DNA of 64,000 bases, taken from the NCBI RefSeq assembly GCF_004362525.1, contig NZ_SNXS01000002.1, positions 558,001 through 622,000 of the forward strand, in the 5' to 3' direction. This document shows, piece by piece, positions 1 to 7,615 of this stretch. This stretch comes from Roseateles toxinivorans. GTDB lineage: Bacteria > Pseudomonadota > Gammaproteobacteria > Burkholderiales > Burkholderiaceae_C. The notes under the pieces were generated by a model. It saw only the letters and a list, made by a program, of their open reading frames with translations, was not told where the DNA came from and searched no databases. Position 1 is the stretch's first letter. Each line of letters opens with the position of its first letter. The position numbers and the translations under genes are program-made.

Positions 1-674
1 CAGGTGGCGCCGGTCAGCGCCGAGATCGGGTTCATCGTCATATTGCCCCAGAGCTTGTACCAGATGTCCTTCTGGATGCGCTCCGATACGGTGGCATTGA
101 AACCGGCACGGCTCAGCAGCGCGGCCAGCTGATCGATGTGCTCGGGGCGGCCGCCCTCGGGCGCGCCGATGATCAGGCCCATGCCCATCACATGCCTGAC
201 CAGGCCCGGCTCGGGCACCGCGCAGCTGGCATGGACCACGCAACCGATCACCTGGTGGCTGGGGATGGCCGCGGCGACGAAACCGCCCGGATCGACGGAC
301 TCCAGCTGCAGGCCTTCGCAGGGCCCACCCAGGCCATCGAAAAACCACCAGGGCACGCCATTCATCGCCACCAGCACCCTGGTGTGCGGCGCCAGCATCG
401 CCTTGACGGCGGGCGCCACGGCGGCCAGGGCCGGGCCCTTGACGGCGATGACGATCAGGTCCTGCGGGCCCAAGTCCTCGGGCCGGTCGCTGGCGGTGAT
501 GGGCACGTGGATGCGCTCGCCGTTCGAGTCCATGCGCAGGCCATGCTCGCGCAGGGCGGCCAGGGTGGCGCCGCGGGCCAGGGCCGAGAGCTGGACTTCC
601 GATGCCACGCGATGGCCCAGATGGGCAGCGAACCAGCCGCCGATGGCGCCGGCGCCAACAATGCAGATCTTCAT
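1..674 (-). CDS. 2-dehydropantoate 2-reductase family protein (ketopantoate reductase-like), 3' end outside window
   Basis: The minus strand from 674 reads as an ApbA/PanE-type NAD(P)-dependent reductase. It begins MKICIVGAGAIGG, a Rossmann GxGxxG motif, and continues through IVAVKG, MNGVPWWF and an ending KLWGNMTMNP that is typical of the family's helical C-terminal domain. Family members reduce 2-dehydropantoate to pantoate for coenzyme A, but many paralogues act on other 2-oxo acids. About 224 residues are visible and the C-terminus lies beyond base 1. The gene diverges from the two-component pair at 737, with about 60 bases between the starts. It could be panE or a paralogue; with no pantothenate genes next to it I leave the symbol blank. 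Confidence 0.85.
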   Translation of the reverse strand, partial: MKICIVGAGAIGGWFAAHLGHRVASEVQLSALARGATLAALREHGLRMDSNGERIHVPITASDRPEDLGPQDLIVIAVKGPALAAVAPAVKAMLAPHTRVLVAMNGVPWWFFDGLGGPCEGLQLESVDPGGFVAAAIPSHQVIGCVVHASCAVPEPGLVRHVMGMGLIIGAPEGGRPEHIDQLAALLSRAGFNATVSERIQKDIWYKLWGNMTMNPISALTGAT

Positions 675-736
675 GATGGATGGAGTTTGAGACAGGATGG
701 CCCGAGTATCGCGCGGGCAGTGCTACCGTTCGCCCC

Positions 737-1834
737 ATGCCTGCCGATGCCACGCCCTCCCATTCGAACGATGCCCTGCAGCAGAGCCTGTGGTGGGCCT
801 ATGCCGGCCTGCTGCTGACGATCGCGCTGCTGCTCAGCGTGGCCGAGCTGCAGCACTATCTGGCCAGCGGCGGCCGCCATTTCTGGGAGCCGTTCCTGTG
901 GGAGTTCAGCTCGGTGCTGATGATCGGTCCGCTGGGCATTGCCATCTACCGCTGGCATCTGCGCGTGCTGCATCACGCCAGCCTGTCGGCCCGGGTAGGC
1001 CTGCATCTGCTGGGCGCGCTGGCCTATGTGGCGGTCCATGTCGGTGGCATGTTCACCCTGCGCTGGGCGATCTATGCGCTGAGCCCGGTGGTTTACGAGC
1101 CGGGCTCGGTGCTGCAGATTCTGGCCTACGAGACGGGCAAGGATCTGGTGTCCTACGGCACCTTCGTCGGCTTCTGCCATGGCCTGCATCTCTACCTCGA
1201 CGCGCAGCGCCGCCAGCATGAGCTGGCCCGGCTGCGCGCCGAGCTGGCCGAGGCGCAGCTGAACCGCCTGGCCGAGCAGATACAGCCGCACTTTCTGTTC
1301 AACACGCTGAACCTGATTTCCTCGGTGATGTGCGAGGACGTGCCGCGGGCCGACCGCATCCTCTGCCAGCTGGCCGATCTGCTGCGCCAGGCGCTGGCCG
1401 CGCAGCAGGCGGGCTGGCACAGCCTGGCCCAGGAGCTGCAGCTGGTGGAGCCCTTTCTGGCCATCATGCAGGCGCGCTTCGGGCCCAGGCTGCAGGTGCG
1501 CATCGAGGCGTCCGATGCGGCGCGGCAATGCCGGCTGCCGGCCCTGCTACTGATCTCGCCGGTGGAAAACGCGATCAAGCATGACGTGGCGGCCAGCAGC
1601 GCCAGCGTCGAGGTTGCGGTGCGCGCCTGGGTCGAGGGTCGGGTGTTGCATCTGGCGGTCGAGAACAGTGGCGCTGCGCCGCAGCGCACCGAGCGCGAGG
1701 GTGCGTTGGGGCTGGCCAATCTGCGTGCACGGGTGCTGGGCCACTTCGGCCCGGGGGCGATGGTGGCGTTGCGTGCCGGCGCGGCCGGTGGCAGCGTGCT
1801 GAGCCTGGCCCTGCCTATGGAGCAGGATGCATGA
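737..1834 (+). CDS. LytS/YehU-type sensor histidine kinase
   Basis: A 365-residue membrane kinase of the His_kinase (LytS/YehU/AlgZ) class. Four hydrophobic segments occupy roughly residues 12-150. The phosphoacceptor motif QPHFLFNTLN follows with His near residue 185, then an ATP-binding N-box around SPVENAIKHD and a GLANLRAR glycine-rich end. The ATG at 737 is chosen over an in-frame upstream one at 680 because homologues start just before the first membrane helix. The stop overlaps the start of the response regulator by ATGA, so the two are translationally coupled. Such pairs usually sense envelope or metabolite signals; the ligand cannot be read from sequence. AlgZ-like is an alternative name. 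Confidence 0.88.
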   Translation: MPADATPSHSNDALQQSLWWAYAGLLLTIALLLSVAELQHYLASGGRHFWEPFLWEFSSVLMIGPLGIAIYRWHLRVLHHASLSARVGLHLLGALAYVAVHVGGMFTLRWAIYALSPVVYEPGSVLQILAYETGKDLVSYGTFVGFCHGLHLYLDAQRRQHELARLRAELAEAQLNRLAEQIQPHFLFNTLNLISSVMCEDVPRADRILCQLADLLRQALAAQQAGWHSLAQELQLVEPFLAIMQARFGPRLQVRIEASDAARQCRLPALLLISPVENAIKHDVAASSASVEVAVRAWVEGRVLHLAVENSGAAPQRTEREGALGLANLRARVLGHFGPGAMVALRAGAAGGSVLSLALPMEQDA

Positions 1835-2559
1835 GGCTCTTGATCGTCGACGACGAACCGCCGGCGCTGGCCAAGCTGCGGCGCCTGCTGCAGGCCATGC
1901 CCGAGGTCAGCTGGCTGGGTGAGGCCGGCGATGCCGAGCAGGCCCTGGCGCTGTTGCAGCGAGAGCGGCTCGATGCGGTGCTGCTGGACATACAGATGCC
2001 GGGCATGAGCGGTCTGGAACTGGCGCTGAAGCTGCAGCAGCAATGGCCGGCCGTGCAGATCGCCTTCTGCACCGCCTATGACGAGCATGCGCTGCGGGCC
2101 TTCGACCTGAATGCGGTCGACTATCTGCTCAAGCCCTATGTCCCCGAGCGCCTGGCGCAGACGGTGCAGCGTCTCGCGGCGCGGCTGGCCCAGCCGCCTC
2201 CGGCTCAGGGCACCCTGCTGAGCGCGCTGCAGCAGCTGCAACCGGTGGCCGCGCACTGGCTGGTGCTGCGCCAGGGCGGCCTGCACAAGCTGCCGCTGGC
2301 CGAGATCGAGTGGGTGGCCGCAGCCGACAACTACATCGAGCTGCATGCGCCGCCGCACAGCTATCTGGAGCGGCGCAGCCTGGCTGCCTTTCTGGAGCAT
2401 CCGGCGGCCGCGCGCTTTGTGCGCGTGCACCGCTGCCATGCGGTGAACGCCGCGCACATCCAGGCCATAGCCCCCTTGCCGTATGGCGAGGCGAATCTGA
2501 CCCTGAGCTCGGGTCAGCAGCTGCGGGTGTCGCGCAGCTACCGCGCAAGGCTGAAGTAG
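1831..2559 (+). CDS. LytTR-family response regulator
   Basis: A 242-residue regulator with an N-terminal receiver domain (LLIVDDEPPA, phosphoacceptor Asp near residue 53 in LLDIQMPG, later Lys in LLKPY) and a C-terminal LytTR DNA-binding domain. The latter shows the typical WVAAADNYIELH start and the FVRVHRCHAVN segment. It overlaps the upstream kinase by four bases and is its obvious partner. LytTR regulators bind direct repeats upstream of a few target genes. The adjacent acyltransferase gene, 76 bases downstream on the same strand, is a possible target or operon member, but this is only positional inference. Confidence 0.9.
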   Translation: MRLLIVDDEPPALAKLRRLLQAMPEVSWLGEAGDAEQALALLQRERLDAVLLDIQMPGMSGLELALKLQQQWPAVQIAFCTAYDEHALRAFDLNAVDYLLKPYVPERLAQTVQRLAARLAQPPPAQGTLLSALQQLQPVAAHWLVLRQGGLHKLPLAEIEWVAAADNYIELHAPPHSYLERRSLAAFLEHPAAARFVRVHRCHAVNAAHIQAIAPLPYGEANLTLSSGQQLRVSRSYRARLK

Positions 2560-2634
2560 GCGGCTCGCCCCGGCGGCGGTGCAACTCGCCCCGCGGCGCT
2601 TGGCGGCTGATGCGCCAGCGGCGAAGCTGCGCCC

Positions 2635-3852
2635 ATGACTACCTCGACACCTCCGGCGCAACGCCAGTACTTCCTGGACTGGCTGCGTATCTTCGCCTTC
2701 GCGCTCCTGGTGCCCTATCACGTGGGCATGTACTACGTCAGCTGGGACTGGCATGTGAAGAGCGCCGAGCTGCACCCCAGCCTGGAGATCTGGATGCAGC
2801 TCAGTTCGCCCTGGCGCATGGGCCTGCTGTTCCTGATCGCTGGCGCGGCCAGCAGCTTCCTGATGCAGCGCGGCGGCGGCTTTGTGCGCTCGCGCAGCAA
2901 GCGCCTCCTGTGGCCCCTGCTGTTCGGCATGCTGGTGATCGTGCCGCCGCAGGCCTACTACGAGGTCGTCACCAAGGTAGCCTATGCCGGCAGCTATCTG
3001 GACTTCATGCAGCTCTATCTGCAGGCCTACAAGGGCTTCTGTCGCGGCACGGATTGCCTGATCCTGCCGACCTGGAACCACCTGTGGTTCCTGCCCTACC
3101 TGTGGGTCTACAGCCTGATCGGCTGGGCGCTGCTGCGTCTGTGGCCGCGCTTGAGCGAGGGCTGTGCTGCCTGGCTCGGGGGACATGGCACCGCCGCGAC
3201 CCTGCTGCTGGTGCTGGCCCTGCCGCTGATGGCGGCCCGTGGTCTGGTGGGGCTGTTTCCGGGCACCCACAATCTGGTCTGGGACTGGTACAACCACGCG
3301 CAATACCTGCCCCTGTTCCTGACCGGTCTGCTGCTGGCGCAAAGCAGCTTCTGGGAACTGGCGCAGCGGTATCGCTGGGCGGCCTCTGGCCTGGCCGCGC
3401 TGGCCTGGGTTCTGGTGATGCTGTACTTCGATCACTACCGCGAGGTGGCCCCGCCCGAGGCGCTGCGCTGGGCCCAGCGGGCGCTGTACGGCGCGATGCA
3501 GTGGTGGTGCCTCGTCGCGCTATGCGGCCATGCGCGGCGGCATCTCAATGCCGAGCATCGCTGGCGCGCTACGCTGACCTCGGCCGTGTTCTGCGTCTAC
3601 ATCCTGCACCAGACGGTGATCGTGCTGCTGACCCGGTTGCTGCTGCCGCTGGGCCTGCCGGCGGCCATCGAGGGGCCGCTGCTGATCGTGCTGTGCTTTG
3701 CCCTGTGCGCCGTGGGCTTTGTGCTGGCGCGGCGGGTGCCCGGCCTGCGTCTGCTGCTGGGAATCTCTAGCTCCGGTAGGACGGATCCTCGCGGTCAATC
3801 AGCCGCTGCATTGCATCGAACGCATCCTGCCCGGCACCAAACTTCGGGTTGA
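2635..3852 (+). CDS. acyltransferase-3 family membrane protein (OpgC/OafA-like)
   Basis: A 405-residue polytopic protein. It opens QRQYFLDWLRIFAF and has about ten hydrophobic helices, with the early His in LVPYHVGMYY matching the conserved His of acyltransferase-3 enzymes. These transfer acetyl or succinyl groups to surface glycans, periplasmic glucans or lipids. The family-like part ends near LRLLLGIS. The last 25 or so residues are hydrophilic, arise from reading into the opposite-strand gene and are probably not conserved. The 3' ends of this gene and the class II aldolase gene (ending at 3767) overlap by 86 bases. The acyl substrate and acceptor are unknown. Confidence 0.82.
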   Translation: MTTSTPPAQRQYFLDWLRIFAFALLVPYHVGMYYVSWDWHVKSAELHPSLEIWMQLSSPWRMGLLFLIAGAASSFLMQRGGGFVRSRSKRLLWPLLFGMLVIVPPQAYYEVVTKVAYAGSYLDFMQLYLQAYKGFCRGTDCLILPTWNHLWFLPYLWVYSLIGWALLRLWPRLSEGCAAWLGGHGTAATLLLVLALPLMAARGLVGLFPGTHNLVWDWYNHAQYLPLFLTGLLLAQSSFWELAQRYRWAASGLAALAWVLVMLYFDHYREVAPPEALRWAQRALYGAMQWWCLVALCGHARRHLNAEHRWRATLTSAVFCVYILHQTVIVLLTRLLLPLGLPAAIEGPLLIVLCFALCAVGFVLARRVPGLRLLLGISSSGRTDPRGQSAAALHRTHPARHQTSG

Positions 3853-4543
3853 AGTTCAAGGAGTCGCGCACGCAGCCCTTCAACACCTCATCGGGAATGG
3901 CGCGGGCCCTGCCCATGCTGTGGGTGGCCAGCTGCACCTCGCAGGCGCGGTTCAGCAGCCACATCAGCGAAAAGCAGTTCGCGAGATTGAAGCCTATGGT
4001 CACCGGGCCGTGGTTGCGCAGCAGGAGCACCGGCTTGTCACCGGCGCTTTGCAGGATGCGCTGGCCCTCCTCAAGGTGCACGGTGATGCCCTCGAAGTCG
4101 TGGTACGCCACCTTGCCGAACAGCTGGGCGGCGTAGAAATTGGTGAACTCCAGGCCGTTCTCGGCGCAGCACACGGCCATCGTCGGCGTGGTGTGCACAT
4201 GCATCACGCAATGGGCCTCGGGCAGGGTTTCGTGGATGGCGCCGTGGAAGGTGAAGCCGGCCGGATTGATGGGCCAGTCCGAGTGGCCGACGATGTTGCC
4301 GCGCACATCGACCTTGACCAGAGTCGAGGCCCGCACCTCGGAGTAGTGCAGGCCGAAGGGGTTGAGCAGGAAGTGCCCCGGCTCGCCGGGCACGCGCAAC
4401 GAGATGTGGTTGTAGATCAGCTCGGTCCAGCCCATGCGGTCGAAGATGCGGTAGGCGGCGGCCAGCTGCACGCGGGCCTCCCATTCCTCGGGGCTGAAAC
4501 GGGCGGGGCGGGTGTGGGGGCCTTGCGTGGCTGGGGTACTCAT
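3767..4543 (-). CDS. class II aldolase/adducin family protein
   Basis: A 258-residue class II aldolase/adducin fold protein. The zinc-site pair HVH is at residues 115-117, the more distal His is in LLRNHGPVTIG, and the SLR...FLLNPFG phosphate/substrate-loop segment is early. It starts 13 bases after hpaI and is the last gene of the hpa operon. Relatives in this subgroup are annotated as fuculose-phosphate aldolase-like or decarboxylases, but no class II aldolase is required in the standard homoprotocatechuate route, where HpaI performs the aldol cleavage. It may handle a related side-chain product or a salvage aldol. The start at 4543 is the first Met with a family-like N-terminus. Confidence 0.85.
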   Translation of the reverse strand: MSTPATQGPHTRPARFSPEEWEARVQLAAAYRIFDRMGWTELIYNHISLRVPGEPGHFLLNPFGLHYSEVRASTLVKVDVRGNIVGHSDWPINPAGFTFHGAIHETLPEAHCVMHVHTTPTMAVCCAENGLEFTNFYAAQLFGKVAYHDFEGITVHLEEGQRILQSAGDKPVLLLRNHGPVTIGFNLANCFSLMWLLNRACEVQLATHSMGRARAIPDEVLKGCVRDSLNFNPKFGAGQDAFDAMQRLIDREDPSYRS

Positions 4544-4556
4544 GACTTGTCCTTGC

Positions 4557-5357
4557 TCAATAGCCGCCGCTGGCCTTGGGCGCGGCCGGTGCCTGCTTGA
4601 ACTGGCGCACCAGTTCGGTGGCAGCGCGCACCAGCAGCGAGGTGTCGACGCCGACGGCGACGAACAGCGCGCCGGCGTCCAGATACTGCTGGGCCTGCTT
4701 GGGGTCGGTGGCGAGAATGCCCGGCGCCTTGCCGGCGGCACGCACGGCCCTGATGCCGTCGAGCAGCACGCGCTGCACCTCGGGGTGATTTGGCTGGCCC
4801 AGATAGCCCATGGACGCCGACAGATCGGCGGGGCCGAAGAACACGCCATCGACGCCCTCGGTGGCGGCGATTGAAGCCAGGTTCTGCACGCCCGGCACCG
4901 TCTCCACCTGCACCAGCAGGCACATCTGTGCATTCGCCTGCTGCGGATAGTCGGCGATCTGGTTCCAGCGCGAGGCGCGCGCCAGTGCGCTGCCCAGGCC
5001 GCGTATGCCCTCGGGGGCATAGCGCATCGCCTTGACCATCAAGGCGGCCTGCTCGGGGGTATCGATCATCGGCACCAGGAGCGTCTGCGCGCCGACATCG
5101 AGCAGCTGCTTGACCAGGGCCACCTCGCCCTGCACCGGCCGCACGATGGGGTGCACCGGATAGGGGGCCACCGCCTGCAGCTGGGCCATGATGGAGCGCA
5201 CATCATTGGGCGCATGCTCGCCGTCGAGCAGCAGCCAGTCATAACCGGCGCCGGCCAGCGCCTCGGCCGCGCTGGTATTGGCCAGGCCGACCCAGAGGCC
5301 GATCTGCGCGCGTTTCTCGGCGAGGGCTTGCTTGAAGGTGTTGATGGGCAAGTGCAT
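4557..5357 (-). CDS. hpaI: 4-hydroxy-2-oxoheptanedioate aldolase
   Basis: A 266-residue HpcH/HpaI-family metal-dependent aldolase. It catalyses the last ring-fission step, cleaving 4-hydroxy-2-oxoheptanedioate to pyruvate and succinic semialdehyde. Visible signatures are [31 protein letters not shown] (catalytic His region), [10 protein letters not shown] (metal-binding Glu) and [13 protein letters not shown] (metal-binding Asp). The start at 5357 gives the usual N-terminus; an upstream in-frame Met at 5402 would put 15 unusual residues inside the repeat element. It is separated from hpaH by a REP-like inverted pair. Operon context makes the assignment firm. Confidence 0.93.
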   Translation of the reverse strand: MHLPINTFKQALAEKRAQIGLWVGLANTSAAEALAGAGYDWLLLDGEHAPNDVRSIMAQLQAVAPYPVHPIVRPVQGEVALVKQLLDVGAQTLLVPMIDTPEQAALMVKAMRYAPEGIRGLGSALARASRWNQIADYPQQANAQMCLLVQVETVPGVQNLASIAATEGVDGVFFGPADLSASMGYLGQPNHPEVQRVLLDGIRAVRAAGKAPGILATDPKQAQQYLDAGALFVAVGVDTSLLVRAATELVRQFKQAPAAPKASGGY

Positions 5358-5373
5358 GGCGTCTCTCAGTCGG

Positions 5374-5442
5374 GTAGCCCGGATGCAATCCCGGGCCATC
5401 ACAGTGATGGGCGCCTCCGGTCCCGGATTCCATCCGGGCTAC
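5374..5442. repeat. REP-like inverted pair inside the hpa operon
   Basis: Two imperfect copies of a 22-base unit beginning GTAGCCCGGATG face each other. The left copy is at 5374-5395 and the right copy, inverted, at 5421-5442; they share the 12-base outer arm exactly and differ by a few bases inside. Together they can fold into one long hairpin in the hpaH-hpaI intercistronic gap. The unit resembles the dispersed extragenic palindromes common in high-GC proteobacteria. I see no other copy in this window. It may stabilise upstream mRNA or dampen hpaI expression. Confidence 0.8.
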
Positions 5443-5451
5443 GAAGACAGG

Positions 5452-6255
5452 TCAGACAAAACGGAAGGCTACTGCCCCCAAGGGGCCGTAGTCCACATGG
5501 AATGTATCGCCGGCCACGGCCGGGGTGGGGCGGGTGAACGAGCCGGCCAGCACCACATCGCCGGCGTTCAGCTGTTCGCCATAAGGCGCGATCTTGTTGG
5601 CCAGCCACGCCACGCCGGTGGCCGGGTGGTTGAGCACACCGGCGGCCAGGCCCGTCTCCTCGATCACGCCGTTCTTGTGCAGCAGCGCGCCGACCCAGCG
5701 CAGATCCACATCCATGGGCCTGACCGGCCGGCCACCGAGCACGATGCCGGCATTGGCCGCAAAGTCGGAGATGGTGTCGAAGACCTTGCGCATCTGCCTG
5801 GTGTCGCGGTCGAACTGCTCGATGCGGGCGTCGATGATCTCGATCGCCGGTGTCACATACTCGGTGGCCGACAGCACATCGAACAGCGTGACATTGGGGC
5901 CCTTCAGCGGCTTGGCCAGGATGAAGGCCAGCTCGACCTCGACGCGGGGCGCGATGAAGTCCTTGATGGGAATGTCACCGCCCTGCTCGTAGAACATATC
6001 GTCCAGCAGCGGCGCGTAGTCGGGCTCGGTGATCTGCGAGGCCTGCTGCATCGCCCGCGAGGTCAGGCCTATCTTGCGACCCCGGATGACGCGACCCTGG
6101 GCCAGGCGCAGCTTGACCCACTCGCGCTGGATCGCGTAGCCGTCCTCTATCGTCATCGTCGGGTGGGCCTTGGAGAAATGGCGCAGCGGCGTGCGGCTGA
6201 CGCGCGCGGCCTCGAGCTGGCGGGCGAGGTCTTCGATGATGTCTTGTGCAAGCAT
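5452..6255 (-). CDS. hpaH: 2-oxo-hept-4-ene-1,7-dioate hydratase
   Basis: A 267-residue hydratase of the fumarylacetoacetase-like / MhpD-HpaH family. It adds water to 2-oxo-hept-4-ene-1,7-dioate to give 4-hydroxy-2-oxoheptanedioate, the substrate of HpaI. Recognisable blocks are [22 protein letters not shown] (metal-binding Glu residues) and [19 protein letters not shown] near the C-terminus. Length and N-terminus match the family. It sits between hpaF and hpaI, with structured intercistronic gaps on both sides, the only two sizeable gaps of the operon. Confidence 0.94.
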   Translation of the reverse strand: MLAQDIIEDLARQLEAARVSRTPLRHFSKAHPTMTIEDGYAIQREWVKLRLAQGRVIRGRKIGLTSRAMQQASQITEPDYAPLLDDMFYEQGGDIPIKDFIAPRVEVELAFILAKPLKGPNVTLFDVLSATEYVTPAIEIIDARIEQFDRDTRQMRKVFDTISDFAANAGIVLGGRPVRPMDVDLRWVGALLHKNGVIEETGLAAGVLNHPATGVAWLANKIAPYGEQLNAGDVVLAGSFTRPTPAVAGDTFHVDYGPLGAVAFRFV

Positions 6256-6271
6256 ATTACTCAGTCAGTTG

Positions 6272-6309
6272 GTGCCAGAGCTTGCCGGAGTACCGCCAAG
6301 GTCTGGCAC
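6272..6309 (-). promoter_or_regulatory. intercistronic hairpin between hpaF and hpaH
   Basis: A 17-base stem with two mismatches and a 4-base loop: GTGCCAGA at 6272-6279 pairs perfectly with TCTGGCAC at 6302-6309, and most inner bases also pair. No T-run follows in the direction of transcription, so it is not a classical terminator. An mRNA-processing or stability element is more likely. It lies in the 63-base gap before hpaH. Confidence 0.6.
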
Positions 6310-6318
6310 GCAAATCAT

Positions 6319-6726
6319 TCAACTTTTGTTCTGGAACAACGGATGCAGGCTGCTGTGCTTGGCATCGAACACTTCGGGGCCCACATCGATCTGCAAGGTC
6401 ACGCCCACGGGCCGGCTGGCGATCAGCTGGGCAAAGTGCTCGCGGGCCACGGCGCTGAGCGCCTCGCCCACCGCCTTGTGTACCGCATCGCTGCGGCCGC
6501 GGCCCATGCGCAGGTTCAGATAGACGAAGCCGTAGTCGCCCTGGCCATCGGCCACCGCCCAGTGCGCGGCCGGGTAGGCCAGCACGCGTATGCCGCCGGT
6601 GGGGAAGACCGGTTTATTTGCCTCGTCGCGCTGCACTTGCATCGTGTCGGCCAAGGCCCTGCACAGCACCGTCATATTGGTCAACTCGTCGAGCTGGCCG
6701 GTGTAATAGATCACCAGATGGGGCAT
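6319..6726 (-). CDS. hpaF: 5-carboxymethyl-2-hydroxymuconate delta-isomerase
   Basis: A 135-residue tautomerase-superfamily isomerase of the HpcD/HpaF (CHMI) type. The protein begins Met-Pro-His, so removal of Met leaves the catalytic N-terminal proline. This fixes the start at 6726 even though the frame is open further upstream. The middle YGFVYLNLRMGRGRS and the late LQIDVGPEVFDAK match the family. It isomerises 5-carboxymethyl-2-hydroxymuconate to the 2-oxo-3-ene form that the HpaG decarboxylase uses. Only four bases separate it from hpaD. Confidence 0.93.
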   Translation of the reverse strand: MPHLVIYYTGQLDELTNMTVLCRALADTMQVQRDEANKPVFPTGGIRVLAYPAAHWAVADGQGDYGFVYLNLRMGRGRSDAVHKAVGEALSAVAREHFAQLIASRPVGVTLQIDVGPEVFDAKHSSLHPLFQNKS

Positions 6727-6730
6727 GGTC

Positions 6731-7600
6731 CTATCCTTGCGCAGGCAGCGGCGTGACCGGGAAGATCGCATTGATTTGCCCCGTGCCCGAGCTGCCGAAG
6801 TAGGGCGTGATGACCTCGACCTTGCCGGTGTATTGCTCGCCACCGAGCAGGCCCAAGAGCATGGCCGTGTCGTGCATGCCGCCCTCGCCCCAGCATTTCT
6901 CGGCATAGAGCGGCAGCATGGGCGTGAAGGTCTTGAAGTCGCCCTGCTCCCACAGCTCGACGACGCGCCGGTCAACCTGTTCGAGGAATGGATCCCAGAC
7001 CTTGTGCATGAAGTCGGGCGCGGTGCCGTTGTTGGCGAAGTGGTGCGACAGCGAGCCGCTGGCGAACACCGCCACCGTGCCTTCGTAGCGCTCCTCGATC
7101 GCGCGGCGTACGGCCAGGCCGAAGCGTTCGCTCTCCTTCAGGTCATGCCAGACGCACCAGCCGGCGATGGACACGACCTTGAAGTGCTGGTCGGCATTCA
7201 TGTATCGCATCGGCACCAGGGTGCCGTACTCCATGCCCAGCGAGGTATCGCTGTGGGCGCGGCTTTTCACGCCCATGTCATTGGCCACATCGGCGATCAG
7301 ATGGCCCAGGCCCGGGTTGCCGGGGTAGGCGTAGTCCATGTTCTTGATGAAGTGCGGCAGCTCGTTGCTGGTGTAGCAGCCTTCGAACTTCGGGCCGCAG
7401 TTGATGTGGTATTCGGAGTTCACCAGCCAGTGCACGTCGAACACGACGATGGTGTCCACGCCCAGTTCACGGCAGCGCCGGCCTATCTCCTTGTGGCCAT
7501 CGATGGCGGCCTGGCGGCAGCCCTTGTGCGGGCCGTCCAGCTCGCTGAGATACATGGACGGGACGTGGGTGATCTTGGCGGCGAGGGCGAGTTTTCCCAT
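6731..7600 (-). CDS. hpaD: 3,4-dihydroxyphenylacetate 2,3-dioxygenase
   Basis: A 289-residue class III (LigB-type) extradiol dioxygenase that opens the homoprotocatechuate ring to 5-carboxymethyl-2-hydroxymuconic semialdehyde. Probable iron ligands are the His in THVPSMY (residue 12) and the His in VVFDVHWL (residue 57). The ASGSLSHHFANNG segment supplies the conserved distal His pair. The gene is packed between hpaE (15-base gap) and hpaF. Length is normal for HpaD/HpcB. Confidence 0.94.
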   Translation of the reverse strand: MGKLALAAKITHVPSMYLSELDGPHKGCRQAAIDGHKEIGRRCRELGVDTIVVFDVHWLVNSEYHINCGPKFEGCYTSNELPHFIKNMDYAYPGNPGLGHLIADVANDMGVKSRAHSDTSLGMEYGTLVPMRYMNADQHFKVVSIAGWCVWHDLKESERFGLAVRRAIEERYEGTVAVFASGSLSHHFANNGTAPDFMHKVWDPFLEQVDRRVVELWEQGDFKTFTPMLPLYAEKCWGEGGMHDTAMLLGLLGGEQYTGKVEVITPYFGSSGTGQINAIFPVTPLPAQG

Positions 7601-7615
7601 GACAGTTCCTTGGCC

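Noticed and set aside
1192-3435. A 747-codon minus-strand open frame opposite the LytTR pair and acyltransferase
   Set aside because: It is Gln/Arg-rich without recognisable domains and fully overlaps genes with clear catalytic and DNA-binding motifs.
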